From NCBI RefSeq assembly GCF_010993735.1, contig NZ_WQNI01000002.1:434001-498000 (forward strand): a DNA stretch of 64,000 nucleotides, in the 5' to 3' direction. The notes beneath the pieces are model-generated. The model did not search any database, was not told the origin of the DNA, and worked only from the letters and a program-made list of their open reading frames with translations. The stretch is from Chelativorans alearensis (lineage in GTDB: Bacteria > Pseudomonadota > Alphaproteobacteria > Rhizobiales > Rhizobiaceae). A program made the position numbers and the translations under genes. This document shows, in pieces, positions 38,605-48,120 of this stretch (its first letter is position 1; every line of letters starts with the position of its first letter).

Positions 38605-39794
38605 TGAGCACATCCATTCCGCCGGCCGTTGGGGGCCGGGATCATCGCCTGGACGTCTTCCGCGGCCTGGCCTTGCTGACGATCTTCGTCAATCACGTGC
38701 CAGGCAACATCTACGAGGCGCTGACGTCGCGCAATTTCGGCTTCTCCGACGCGGCCGAGGCATTCGTGCTGATGTCTGGTATTGCCGTGGGGCTTGCCTA
38801 TGCGCGCGGCTTCAGGTCCGGCGACCTCGGCAAAGCTCTCCTGCGGGTATGGCGGCGGGCCGGCACGATCTATGTCACGCATATCGTCACCACCGTGTTC
38901 GCCATCGCCATCGTCGCCGGCGGCATCCTGTTCCTGGACACGGCGGAGCTGGTGGAGAAGTTCAACTTCACCCGCCTTCTCGACCGCCCGCTTTCGGCGA
39001 TGGTCGGCGTGCCGACGCTCGGCCACCAGCTCGGCTATTTCAACATCCTGCCGCTCTATTTCATGCTGCTGGTCGTCTCGCCGCTTTACATCATGATCGG
39101 GCTGAGGGACCGCTGGGCGATGATCGGCCTTGCCGCCCTGATTTGGCTTGCGGCGGGGACGTTCCGGCTGAACCTGCCCAACTACCCCAACCCCGGCGGC
39201 TGGTTCTTCAATCCGCTGTCCTGGCAGCTCATCTACGCCATCGGCATTGCCGCTGGCCTGTCGGCAAGCGAGGGGCGCAAGCTGGTCCCGTTCAACCGCA
39301 GGCTGTTTTACGCCGCCGCAATCTTCCTCGCCTTCGCGCTGATGTGGATAAAGCTGCGCATGGGTGCCTTACCGGGCCGGCAACATCTGCCCTTCTTCAT
39401 CGCCGGCTTCGACAAGACGTTCCTTTCCCTGCCACGCCTGCTGCACACCTTGGCGCTGGCCTACGTATTGACGAACCTTGCAGCGGTGTCGCGCCTTCTG
39501 GCGGAGCCGGCCTTCCGGCCCGTCGCGCTCATGGGTCAGAACGGCCTTGCGGTTTTCGCAACGGGCTCCGTTCTATCGATCGCGCTGCAGGTTCTGCGCG
39601 CGCGCTTCGAGACGACGGTTCTGGAGGATACCGCGCTGATCCTTGGCGGCATCCTCCTGCAATATGCGGTTGCCCGGTTCCTTTCGGAGACATCGGAAAA
39701 GAAGAGGCGTACAGCCGCTTTGCCTGATCTGCCCCTCGCAGCGGCGGTTCAAAGCCAGTCTGGCATCGAATCCAAGCCGATGAGCGCCTCATAG
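38604..39794 (+). CDS. opgC: OpgC family protein
   Basis: 396 residues, about ten membrane segments, OpgC family (PF10129), recognisable from RDHRLDVFRGLALLTIFVNH and NFGFSDAAEAFVLMSGI. It transfers succinyl or similar substituents to periplasmic glucans. The GTG start shares its G with the opgH stop (TAGTG), showing tight operon coupling. Its 3' end overlaps the convergent lysA by 46 bases. Confidence 0.9.
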   Translation: MSTSIPPAVGGRDHRLDVFRGLALLTIFVNHVPGNIYEALTSRNFGFSDAAEAFVLMSGIAVGLAYARGFRSGDLGKALLRVWRRAGTIYVTHIVTTVFAIAIVAGGILFLDTAELVEKFNFTRLLDRPLSAMVGVPTLGHQLGYFNILPLYFMLLVVSPLYIMIGLRDRWAMIGLAALIWLAAGTFRLNLPNYPNPGGWFFNPLSWQLIYAIGIAAGLSASEGRKLVPFNRRLFYAAAIFLAFALMWIKLRMGALPGRQHLPFFIAGFDKTFLSLPRLLHTLALAYVLTNLAAVSRLLAEPAFRPVALMGQNGLAVFATGSVLSIALQVLRARFETTVLEDTALILGGILLQYAVARFLSETSEKKRRTAALPDLPLAAAVQSQSGIESKPMSAS

Positions 39795-41014
39795 GTCAAG
39801 CGCGGGCGCACCACGTGGAAGTGGTCGTCCTTGACCAGAACTTCCGGCACCAGGAGGCGTGAATTGTAGGTGCTTGCCTGCACCGCGCCATAGGCGCCCG
39901 CCGTGGCGATGGCGATCAGGTCGCCAGACCGCATCGCCGGCAGGTCGCGGTCCAGCGCCAGGAAGTCGCCCGTTTCGCACACGGGCCCCACCACGTCCGC
40001 CGTTATGCGCGGAGCGTCCACCGCCGGCTCACGCACCGGGCGGATGGTGTGATAGGCGTCGTAGAGCGTCGGGCGGATGAGGTCGTTCATCGCCGCGTCG
40101 ACGATGAGGAAGTTCTTCGCGTCGCCCTCCTTCACGTACAGGACCTGCGAGACGAGGACACCGGCATTGCCGGCGATCAGCCGGCCCGGCTCCAGAAACA
40201 CCTTCACGCCCAGCCGCGTCACATGCTTGCGCACGATCTCGGCGTAGGCTTGAGGCAGCGGCGGCGGCTCGTTGTCCTCGCGGTAGGGCACGCCGAGCCC
40301 GCCGCCGAGGTCCACGTGCTCGATGGCGTGGCCATCTTCCCGCAGCGTCTCCGTCAGCTCCGTCAGAAGCGCGAAGGCGTCGTCGAAAGGCTGCAGCTCG
40401 GTGATCTGGCTGCCGATATGCATGTCGATGCCGGTGACTTCGAGGCCGGGCAGCTCGGCGGCGCGCCGATAGGCGGCACGGGCATCCTTCCACGGAATGC
40501 CGAACTTGTTCTCCGCCTTGCCGGTGGAGATCTTCCGATGCGTCCTGGCGTCTACGTCCGGGTTGATGCGCAGCGAGACAGGGGCCGTCAGGCCCAGCGC
40601 CTGGGCGCGGGTGGAAAGAAGCTCCAGTTCGGGCATGGACTCGACATTGAAGCAGAGAATGCCGGCGACAAGCGCGAAATCCATCTCGCGCGCCGTCTTG
40701 CCGATGCCGGAGAAGAGGATTCTCTGCGCCGGGATGTCGGCGGCGAGCGCACGGCGCAGCTCGCCCTCGGACACCACGTCTGCGCCGGCGCCAAGGCCGC
40801 CCAGCGTCTTCACCACGGCCTGGTTCGAGTTGGCCTTCATGGCGTAGCAGATAAGCGAATCGAGGCCGGAAAGCGCTTCTTCGAAGACGCGATAGTGGCG
40901 CGTCAGCGTGGCGGTGGAATAGCAATAGAAGGGGGTGCCGACCGCTGCCGCGATCTCCGGCAACGGCACGTCCTCGGCATGCAGGATGCCGTCATGATAC
41001 TGAAAGTGGTTCAC
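39749..41014 (-). CDS. lysA: Diaminopimelate decarboxylase
   Basis: 421 residues. PLP-binding Lys in CYAMKANSNQAVV, HIGSQ, GGGLGVPY, EPGRLIAGNAG, the catalytic CETGD and ASTYNSRLL, all typical. Last step of lysine synthesis: decarboxylates meso-diaminopimelate. It follows lptM by 3 bases in the argH-lptM-lysA order common in Hyphomicrobiales; the 3' end overlaps opgC. Confidence 0.97.
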   Translation of the reverse strand: MNHFQYHDGILHAEDVPLPEIAAAVGTPFYCYSTATLTRHYRVFEEALSGLDSLICYAMKANSNQAVVKTLGGLGAGADVVSEGELRRALAADIPAQRILFSGIGKTAREMDFALVAGILCFNVESMPELELLSTRAQALGLTAPVSLRINPDVDARTHRKISTGKAENKFGIPWKDARAAYRRAAELPGLEVTGIDMHIGSQITELQPFDDAFALLTELTETLREDGHAIEHVDLGGGLGVPYREDNEPPPLPQAYAEIVRKHVTRLGVKVFLEPGRLIAGNAGVLVSQVLYVKEGDAKNFLIVDAAMNDLIRPTLYDAYHTIRPVREPAVDAPRITADVVGPVCETGDFLALDRDLPAMRSGDLIAIATAGAYGAVQASTYNSRLLVPEVLVKDDHFHVVRPRLTYEALIGLDSMPDWL

Positions 41015-41017
41015 GGG

Positions 41018-41221
41018 CTAAATCAGTCCATCGAGAATGAACGGCCGCTCCCTGACTGGCCTCTTCGGCTCCGGCGGCAGAGGCTCGTCGTTGCGTTCGG
41101 CCTCTTTGCGCGCTTCGACGGCGGCCTCGTAGGGCGTGTCGAGCGGCGCCTTGCGGCCGCAGGCGGCAAGGCCGAGCGCCAGGCCGAGCACGAGAAGGGT
41201 GAGCGTTCCGCGGGCCGTCAT
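41018..41221 (-). CDS. lptM: LptM-like small lipoprotein
   Basis: 67 residues. A lipoprotein signal with LGLAACGRK (Cys about residue 21) and the LptM signature CGRKAPLDTP after it. LptM (formerly YifL) assists maturation of the LPS translocon LptDE at the outer membrane. The Pro-rich tail ends ERPFILDGLI. It lies between argH (41 bases) and lysA (3 bases), its usual place. ATG 41221 chosen; the longer upstream frame is a shadow of argH. Confidence 0.9.
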   Translation of the reverse strand: MTARGTLTLLVLGLALGLAACGRKAPLDTPYEAAVEARKEAERNDEPLPPEPKRPVRERPFILDGLI

Positions 41222-41262
41222 GTATCGTCCGTTCTCTTCAAGCAAACAAAGGTGCGGGGGTT

Positions 41263-42699
41263 TTAACGCCTTTTCGCCGCCGTTGCATCCGGTTTCGGGG
41301 CATCCCGTTTCAAGCGTTTCCTCCAGGCGCGGATCTGCCGGCGCACCTCGGCTGGTGCCGTGCCGCCGTAGGAGGTGCGGCTTTTGACCGAGTTCGTCAC
41401 CGACAGGACCGAGTAGACCCCGTCGGTGATCGCCGGATGGATCGCCTTGAGATCGTCGAGCGGCAGCCTCTCCAGCCCGCATTTCCGTTCTTCCGCCAGC
41501 GCCACGGCGCGGCCGGTCACGTGATGGGCCTCGCGGAAGGGCAGGCCCGCCTCGCGCACCAGCCAGTCGGCGAGGTCCGTGGCGGTGGAGAAGCCGCTTC
41601 CGGCCGCCTTCCGCATCGCCCGGCCGTCGACCTCCAGGTCACCCACCATGCCGGTCATGGCGGCGAGCATCAGGTCGAGCGTCTCGGCGGCGTCGAAGAC
41701 GGCCTCCTTGTCCTCCTGCATGTCCTTGGAATAGGCGAGCGGCAGGCCCTTCATCACGGTCAGGAGTCCGACCAGTCCGCCGTTGATGCGGCCGGTCTTG
41801 GCGCGTATCAGTTCGGCGGCGTCCGGGTTCTTCTTCTGCGGCATGATGGAGGAGCCGGTTGAGAAGGCGTCGGAGAGCCGCACGAAGCCGAATTGCGGCG
41901 TCGACCATATGACGATCTCTTCGGCAAGCCGCGAAAGATGCGTGGCGCAGATGGCGGCGACGGACAGGAACTCCAGCGCGAAATCGCGGTCCGAGACCGT
42001 GTCGATGGAGTTGCGCGTCGGCTCGCGGAATCCGAGTGCCTTGGCCGTCATGTGCCGGTCGACGGGAAAGCCGGTGCCGGCGAGTGCTGCTGCGCCCAGC
42101 GGGCATTCGTCCAGCCGCAGAATCGCGTCGCGCACGCGTGAGCGGTCGCGGCCGAACATCTCCACATAGGCCATCAGGTGGTGGCCGAAGGTGACGGGCT
42201 GGGCCGTCTGCAAATGGGTGAAGCCGGGCATCACCGTCGCCACGTGCTCCTCGGCGCGGGCAAGGAACGCTTCCAGAAGTCCACCGAGCGCGGCATCGAC
42301 GCGCTGCAACTCCTCCTTCACCCACAGGCGGAAGTCGAGCGCCACCTGGTCGTTGCGCGAGCGCGCGGTGTGCAGCCGTCCGGCGGCCGGCCCGATCAGT
42401 TCGGCAAGCCGCGCCTCCACATTCATGTGGATGTCCTCCAGCTTGGCGGAGAATTCGAACGTGCCGGCCTCGATCTCTGACAGGATCGTGTTCAGTCCGT
42501 GAGCGATCTTTCGTTCGTCTTCGGCCGAGATTATGCCAGTTTCGACCAACATGGCGGCGTGTGCCAGGCTGCCGCGGATGTCCTGGGCGTAAAGCTTCTT
42601 GTCGAAGCCGATGGACGCGTTGATGGCTTCCATCACGGCGTCGGGGCCTGAGGCAAAACGTCCGCCCCACATGCGGTTGCTGGCTTTATTTTCGCTCAT
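41263..42699 (-). CDS. argH: Argininosuccinate lyase
   Basis: 478 residues. Fumarase/aspartase superfamily signature [12 protein letters not shown] (catalytic Ser loop), with [20 protein letters not shown] at the start and [17 protein letters not shown]. Last step of arginine synthesis: cleaves argininosuccinate to arginine and fumarate. First gene of argH-lptM-lysA, divergent from the TlpA gene with 33 bases between starts. Confidence 0.97.
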   Translation of the reverse strand: MSENKASNRMWGGRFASGPDAVMEAINASIGFDKKLYAQDIRGSLAHAAMLVETGIISAEDERKIAHGLNTILSEIEAGTFEFSAKLEDIHMNVEARLAELIGPAAGRLHTARSRNDQVALDFRLWVKEELQRVDAALGGLLEAFLARAEEHVATVMPGFTHLQTAQPVTFGHHLMAYVEMFGRDRSRVRDAILRLDECPLGAAALAGTGFPVDRHMTAKALGFREPTRNSIDTVSDRDFALEFLSVAAICATHLSRLAEEIVIWSTPQFGFVRLSDAFSTGSSIMPQKKNPDAAELIRAKTGRINGGLVGLLTVMKGLPLAYSKDMQEDKEAVFDAAETLDLMLAAMTGMVGDLEVDGRAMRKAAGSGFSTATDLADWLVREAGLPFREAHHVTGRAVALAEERKCGLERLPLDDLKAIHPAITDGVYSVLSVTNSVKSRTSYGGTAPAEVRRQIRAWRKRLKRDAPKPDATAAKRR

Positions 42700-42732
42700 T
42701 GTGATAACCGGGCTTGGAGTGGTGTTTTAGGA

Positions 42733-43401
42733 ATGGCGGACACTATGCGGAACCTTCCAGCGCTTCGCCTGATCGCAATCGCTGCGGTGGCGGGCGTCGT
42801 CGCCGGGGCCATCGCCGTATACGTGATGGGCGGGGCCGATGGCAACAACGCCGCTGGCGGGAGCGAACAGACGGCCTGCGCCGCCAAGACCGAAGAGGCG
42901 GCGGCGCTCGAACCTGTCATCACTGGCGACGTGGCGGCGCTGCTGCCGGCCGATCCGTCCCAGCCCTTGAGCGACCTCGCCTTCAACGGCCCCAACGGCG
43001 AGGCGATGACGGTCGCCGACTTCGCCGGCAAGGCGCTGCTCGTCAATCTGTGGGCCACCTGGTGCGTTCCCTGCCGCGAGGAGATGCCGGCCCTTGACGC
43101 GCTGCAGCGGGAAATGGGCTCCGACCGCTTCGAAGTGGTGGCCGTGAACATCGACCGCGGCGGCGACGAGAAGCCGAAGGCCTTTCTTGAAGAGATCGGC
43201 ATCGGCTCGCTCGACTACTACCGCGACGAATCGCTCGCTATCTTCAACGACCTGAAGCGACGCGGGCTGGCGCTTGGCCTGCCGGTGACCCTCCTCATCG
43301 ATGAGGAAGGCTGCCTGCTTGCCCACATGAACGGGCCGGCCGAATGGGCGGGCGAGGACGCCAAACGGTTGGTTGTGGCTGTCGTGGGGGAAGAGCGCTG
43401 A
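42733..43401 (+). CDS. TlpA-family thiol:disulfide oxidoreductase
   Basis: 222 residues. An N-terminal membrane anchor (about residues 12-32) is followed by a periplasmic thioredoxin-like domain with the active site NLWATWCVPCREEMPALD. TlpA/CcmG-like proteins keep cytochrome or copper-site cysteines reduced, notably in cytochrome oxidase assembly. Relatives opposite argH in this order are usually called TlpA; the short spacing suggests a bidirectional promoter. Confidence 0.9.
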   Translation: MADTMRNLPALRLIAIAAVAGVVAGAIAVYVMGGADGNNAAGGSEQTACAAKTEEAAALEPVITGDVAALLPADPSQPLSDLAFNGPNGEAMTVADFAGKALLVNLWATWCVPCREEMPALDALQREMGSDRFEVVAVNIDRGGDEKPKAFLEEIGIGSLDYYRDESLAIFNDLKRRGLALGLPVTLLIDEEGCLLAHMNGPAEWAGEDAKRLVVAVVGEER

Positions 43402-43423
43402 CCCTACAGACGGGCGCCCGGCA

Positions 43424-44581
43424 TCAGAATTTCAGCTTGAAGCTGGCCGTCACTTTCTGCTGCGGGACGAACTCGGCCATGCCCGAGGATACCGAATACT
43501 CGCCCTTGAGAGTGGCGCTGTCGCTGATCGCCCAGTTGAGCCCGGTGCGGGCGGTGAGCCTGCCTGATTGGCCGCGCGACGAGGCTATCACGTGGCTGTC
43601 GCCCGTCTCCTCATCCAGCGACGTGACGACAGCGCGCGACGTCCTCCTCGCTGCCCGCGATACTTCCAGGACGGCGTGCGGCGTCAGCTTCCCGACATTG
43701 GCGGTCACCGTTGTTTCTCCGCGCACACCAAGCGTAAGCTCGAGCGAAGCGATCGATCGCGACTGGCTGAGGCGGGCTCCGTCGCCCTTCTCCCGATAGT
43801 TGCCCAAGCGCGTGTGCAAGAGCTTTGCCTGCCCGTAGGAGCGGACGCGAACCCGATCGCGCTCGAAGCGACGGCTGTAGCGCGCCTGACCGTAGAACTG
43901 GTTTGCCGCACGGCGGCCCGTTGCGGACTGCCCGGCGGCGCCGTAGTTGCCCGAGAATTCGCTGCGGGAAGCGCCGAGCGCGACATCCAGAAAAGTATCT
44001 CTCGAGGTCGTCAGGCTGCCATAGAGCGTGTTGGACAGGTAGTAGGTCCCCAGCGAACCGTCGGCACCGAACGGTATCCTGTCGAAGGCCGCGCCGACGG
44101 CATTTCCCACCAGAAGGCGCGGGCCAAGGCGCATGTCGGCGCCGAACGTGAGACCGTTTGTGTAAAGTGCTGCAAGGCGCGGGTTCTCGGCGCGCGCGCT
44201 GTCGAGCGTCACGTTGCCGCCAAGCCAGGCCGCACGGCGCCGCGTGCGGCGCGCCTTTTCCGGTGCGAGAAGGTGCTTGGTCTCGAAGGCGGCGCCCTTC
44301 TTCTTCGATCCACCGGCGAACCGCATCGCCAGCGAGCTCGCATTGACGTTTCTGCCGTCAAGGCGCGGGCCGCGCGTGCCCTCAAGACGGTTGCGGACCA
44401 ATTCGAGCTGCCGGTTGGCGCTCGCAATGCTCTTGCCCCTCTGTCGGGAAAGCGCGGCAAGGGTGTCGGAAAGGGCGATCACCGTGCCGTCCTCGGCCGC
44501 CGCCGGCGGACCCGCCGCCAGCGCAAATATCGCAACCAATCCGGTAGCGCTCAGCCGCCTGAGCATCAGAGATCGAAACAT
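43424..44581 (-). CDS. Autotransporter-type beta-barrel protein lacking a passenger
   Basis: 385 residues: a signal peptide (about 1-29, ending PPAAAED), a Lys/Arg-rich segment (about 60-118) and a region of alternating hydrophobic strands from about residue 115 to the C-terminal Phe (SFKLKF), as in autotransporter beta-domains. The usual long passenger is absent, with only about 85 residues before the barrel. It would be an outer-membrane protein; function unknown. It ends 22 bases from the TlpA gene (convergent). Confidence 0.7.
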   Translation of the reverse strand: MFRSLMLRRLSATGLVAIFALAAGPPAAAEDGTVIALSDTLAALSRQRGKSIASANRQLELVRNRLEGTRGPRLDGRNVNASSLAMRFAGGSKKKGAAFETKHLLAPEKARRTRRRAAWLGGNVTLDSARAENPRLAALYTNGLTFGADMRLGPRLLVGNAVGAAFDRIPFGADGSLGTYYLSNTLYGSLTTSRDTFLDVALGASRSEFSGNYGAAGQSATGRRAANQFYGQARYSRRFERDRVRVRSYGQAKLLHTRLGNYREKGDGARLSQSRSIASLELTLGVRGETTVTANVGKLTPHAVLEVSRAARRTSRAVVTSLDEETGDSHVIASSRGQSGRLTARTGLNWAISDSATLKGEYSVSSGMAEFVPQQKVTASFKLKF

Positions 44582-44856
44582 AGCCCCGCCGCCCGCAAGA
44601 AAGCGTACAGCTCACTCAAACCTGCACCCAGCCATTCAACTAATCGCAATCGAGATTTATCACAATCAGTAACGCACCGTTTCGTCCATAAATTTTGCGT
44701 GATTGTTGGCAAGTGTTGTTTATCTGCCATAGTCGGGGCAGGCTTGCGGGGACGATCGGAGGGTCTCCGTCGAATTTCTCCGACGGAACACAGTCGCGAG
44801 GCCGGCCATTCTGCTTGGAGCCCGCGATAAGAGGCACACGGACGGAAGGCTGCGCC

Positions 44857-47142
44857 ATGGATCTCCGCACATTTCGCCGCGATTACGTCACCGCACCAAT
44901 CTTCAAGTGGGCTTCGAGCATCATGCCGCCCATCTCCGAGACGGAGCGCGAGGCGATCGATGCCGGCACCGTGTGGTGGGACGGGGAGCTGTTCTCCGGC
45001 AACCCGGACTGGAACACGCTTCTGGCCACTCCGAGGGCAAGGCTGTCGGAGGAGGAGCAAGCCTTCATGGACGGGGAGGTGCGCGAACTCTGCGCGCTCG
45101 TCGACGACTGGACGCTGAACTGGCGCGACCGGGACCTTGCCAAATCCGCCTGGGATTTCATGCGCAAGAAGAAGTTCTTCGGCATGATCATCCCGAAGGA
45201 CTATGGCGGGCTCGGCTTTTCCAACACGGCGCATTCGGAGGTGGTGCGCATGGTCTCTTCGGCCAGCGTGGTGGCGGGCGTTACCGTGATGGTGCCCAAT
45301 TCGCTGGGGCCGGGCGAGCTTCTCATGCATTTCGGGACGGATGCGCAGCGCAACTACTGGCTGCCGCGGCTCGCCGACGGCCGCGAGATCCCCTGCTTCG
45401 GCCTCACCTCGCCCGACGCCGGCTCGGATGCCGCGGCGATGGCCGATACCGGCGTGGTCGAATACGGCACCTGGAAGGGGAAAAAGGTGCTCGGCGTGCG
45501 CCTCAACTTCCACAAGCGCTACATCACGCTCGGCCCCATCGCCACGGTTATGGGGCTTGCCTTCAAGATGCGCGACCCTGAAAACCATCTGGGCCGGGGA
45601 GAGGAACTGGGCATCACCGTAGCGCTCTTGCCCACCGATACAAGAGGCGTCAGCCACGGCGAGCGGCACATCCCGCTCTTCACCTTCTTCCAGAACGGGC
45701 CGCTCTACGGCAAGGACGTGTTCGTGCCGCTGGACCACATCCTGGGCGGGGAAGAGCAGATCGGCCAGGGCTGGACCATGTTGATGACCGCTCTTGCCGC
45801 CGGGCGCAGCATCTCGCTGCCGTCGCAATCGGCGGCGTCCGCCGCCATGAGCGCACGTGCCACGGGCGCCTATGCGCGGGTGCGCAGCCAGTTCAACGTG
45901 CCCATCGGCCTGTTCGAGGGCGTGCAGGAGCCGCTCGCCGAGATCGCCGGCAACACCTATCTCATCGACGCGGCGCGGCGGCTGACGGTGGCCGCCCTCG
46001 ACCAGGGGCACAGGCCGTCGGTCCTCTCGGCGATCATGAAGTACCACGCCACGGAGCGCATGCGCCGCTCGCTGGAGCATGCCATGGATATCCACGGCGG
46101 CAAGGGCATCATCGACGGCCCGCGCAATTACCTCGCCAGCGGCTACCGCTCGGTGCCCATCGGCATCACCGTCGAGGGGGCGAACATCCTCACCCGCAGC
46201 CTGATGATCTTCGGCCAGGGCGCGGTGCGCTCGCACCCCTTCATGCTCAAGGAGATGCTGGCGCTTTCGAACGAGGACAAGGCGGAAGGGCTCGAAGCCT
46301 TCGACCGCGCCTTCTGGGCGCATTTCGGGCATGTCGCGAGGACCAAGTGGCGGGCCATCGTGCGCGGCTGGTCGGGCGGGCTGATCGGCCCGGCGCCCGA
46401 CGGTGCCGCCATGCCGCGTCACTGGAAGAGGCTGTCGCGCTATGCCGCCGCCTTCGCGCTCCTCACCGATGTCGCGCTCCTGACCCTGGGCGGCGCCCTG
46501 AAGCGCAAGGAGCTGATCTCGGCGCGGCTTGGCGACATCCTGGCCGAGCTTTATCTGCTCGGCGCCGTCCTCAAGCGGTTCGAGGACGAGGGCCGGCAGG
46601 AGGAAGATCGGCCGCTCGTCGACTATCTGATGCGCCAGGGCGAAAGCCGCATCGGCGCGGCCTTCAAGGGCGTGCTGGACAATCTGCCGGCGCGTTGGGC
46701 TGCCTGGTCCGTGCGCGTTGTCACCTTTCCCATGGGGGTGCCGGAGCCCGTCCCCTCCGACCGGCTGATCGCGCAGGTGGCGGACATCCTCATGAAGCCC
46801 TCAGCCCAGCGCGACCGGCTGACACCGGACCTCTACCTCGGCGCCGGCCATGCCGAGCACCCCATCAAGGACCTCGAGGAAGCTTTCCAGCTCGTCACGG
46901 AGGCCGCACCCATCGAGAAGAAGCTGCGCGACGGCAAGGTGCCGGACCCGCAGGCGGCCCACGTAAAGGGCATCATCACCGCCACCGAACTCGCCCTCCT
47001 CGCCAAGGTGAAGGAGGCTGTGGACAAGGTGGTCGCGGTGGACGCCTTCCCCATGGAGGAGATCTCCCCCATCGCCGATCAGCACAGGAAGGCAAAGAAG
47101 ACCAGCGCCCGCCCTCGCCGCCAGAAGCAGCCGGCGCAATAG
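44857..47142 (+). CDS. Acyl-CoA dehydrogenase, FadE type
   Basis: 761 residues, the long form. An N-terminal stretch (MDLRTFRRDYVTAPIFKW) precedes an acyl-CoA dehydrogenase domain (about 75-480) with FGLTSPDAGSDAAAM (FAD/substrate binding), followed by a ~250-residue C-terminal domain as in FadE. It performs the first oxidation of fatty-acyl-CoA and passes electrons to ETF. Start ATG 44857 is preceded by GGAAGG; the frame upstream is not family-like. hbd and etfAB lie downstream on the other strand. Confidence 0.9.
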   Translation: MDLRTFRRDYVTAPIFKWASSIMPPISETEREAIDAGTVWWDGELFSGNPDWNTLLATPRARLSEEEQAFMDGEVRELCALVDDWTLNWRDRDLAKSAWDFMRKKKFFGMIIPKDYGGLGFSNTAHSEVVRMVSSASVVAGVTVMVPNSLGPGELLMHFGTDAQRNYWLPRLADGREIPCFGLTSPDAGSDAAAMADTGVVEYGTWKGKKVLGVRLNFHKRYITLGPIATVMGLAFKMRDPENHLGRGEELGITVALLPTDTRGVSHGERHIPLFTFFQNGPLYGKDVFVPLDHILGGEEQIGQGWTMLMTALAAGRSISLPSQSAASAAMSARATGAYARVRSQFNVPIGLFEGVQEPLAEIAGNTYLIDAARRLTVAALDQGHRPSVLSAIMKYHATERMRRSLEHAMDIHGGKGIIDGPRNYLASGYRSVPIGITVEGANILTRSLMIFGQGAVRSHPFMLKEMLALSNEDKAEGLEAFDRAFWAHFGHVARTKWRAIVRGWSGGLIGPAPDGAAMPRHWKRLSRYAAAFALLTDVALLTLGGALKRKELISARLGDILAELYLLGAVLKRFEDEGRQEEDRPLVDYLMRQGESRIGAAFKGVLDNLPARWAAWSVRVVTFPMGVPEPVPSDRLIAQVADILMKPSAQRDRLTPDLYLGAGHAEHPIKDLEEAFQLVTEAAPIEKKLRDGKVPDPQAAHVKGIITATELALLAKVKEAVDKVVAVDAFPMEEISPIADQHRKAKKTSARPRRQKQPAQ

Positions 47143-47229
47143 GCCTCCGCCAGCGGCCATCGAGGCCCCCGTTAAACCCATTCTTCATGCTTTTCTGAGA
47201 AAAGGGGGGATTGTCGGGGGACAGGTCAA

Positions 47230-48021
47230 ATGCGTTTGCTTGCCTCATTGCGGGGAATGTCCGCGCGCGGCCGCATTAAGCTCACCTACTGGACGATTCT
47301 CGGTACAGCGGGCTGTATCGTCGTCGCGGTCAGCATCAACTATACTTTGTTCCTGTCCTTTGACGAGGCAGTGCGGAAGCGGGCCGTCCTCTCCGCCGTC
47401 GTGATCACAATTCTGCTGGCAGCGCCGCTGTTCTTCTACCTGACGCTCAAGCTGCGCGAACTGGCCATTGTCAATTACAAGCTGGCCGACGCGGCGGCGA
47501 CGGACTTCCTGACGCGCTGCCTCAATCGCGGCTCCTTCTCCGCGCGCGTCGAGAAGTGGCTGGCCGACGGCGGCGATGACGAGGCTGTCGCAGGGGCGCT
47601 CCTGGTGATCGACGCCGACCACTTCAAGAAGATCAACGACCGCTTCGGGCACTACGAAGGCGATATGGCGCTGAAGGCGATCGCTCACGCGATCCGCTCC
47701 GCCGTGCGCAAGACCGATCTGGTGGGCCGGCTCGGCGGGGAGGAGTTCGGCGTCTTCCTGCCGGGGGCGACCGAGCGCGGGGCGGCAAGTGTTGCCGAGC
47801 GCATCCGCCAGAGGGTCAATCGCGTGGCCTTTCGCCCCGGCGGCGAGATCTGCCCGCTCTCGGTCAGCGTGGGATGTGCCGCCTTCACGCGCAGGGTCGG
47901 CTTCAGCGAGCTCTTCCGCGTTGCCGACGAGCGCCTTTACGAAGCCAAGAGCGCCGGCCGCAACCGCATCATGCTGACGCGCATCGAGGTGGACCAGCCG
48001 CCGGCCCTGGCGCTGCATTAG
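47230..48021 (+). CDS. Diguanylate cyclase (GGDEF domain)
   Basis: 263 residues. Two membrane segments (about 20-40 and 52-75) and a cytoplasmic GGDEF domain with DADHFKKINDRFGHYEGD and the active-site GGEEF (RLGGEEFGVFLPG), so cyclic-di-GMP synthesis is expected. No RxxD inhibitory site is obvious just before the GGEEF. The short loop between the helices offers little for sensing. Confidence 0.93.
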   Translation: MRLLASLRGMSARGRIKLTYWTILGTAGCIVVAVSINYTLFLSFDEAVRKRAVLSAVVITILLAAPLFFYLTLKLRELAIVNYKLADAAATDFLTRCLNRGSFSARVEKWLADGGDDEAVAGALLVIDADHFKKINDRFGHYEGDMALKAIAHAIRSAVRKTDLVGRLGGEEFGVFLPGATERGAASVAERIRQRVNRVAFRPGGEICPLSVSVGCAAFTRRVGFSELFRVADERLYEAKSAGRNRIMLTRIEVDQPPALALH

Positions 48022-48022
48022 T

Positions 48023-48120
48023 GCAATTCCAGGAAAAGTTGGTACCGGTTTTCCGTCCGAAATTGCGACAAAACAAGGAGTTAGACAAGTTCATCGATTC
48101 CATGACGATGAACTGGTCTA
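48023..48120 (+). repeat. Two-hairpin intergenic repeat (GCAATTCC type)
   Basis: The palindrome 48023-48066 begins one base after the diguanylate cyclase stop; the second hairpin, TAGACAAGTTCATCG with CGATGAACTGGTCTA, is at 48082-48120. Its last three bases (CTA) are the hbd stop codon read on the minus strand. Confidence 0.9.
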
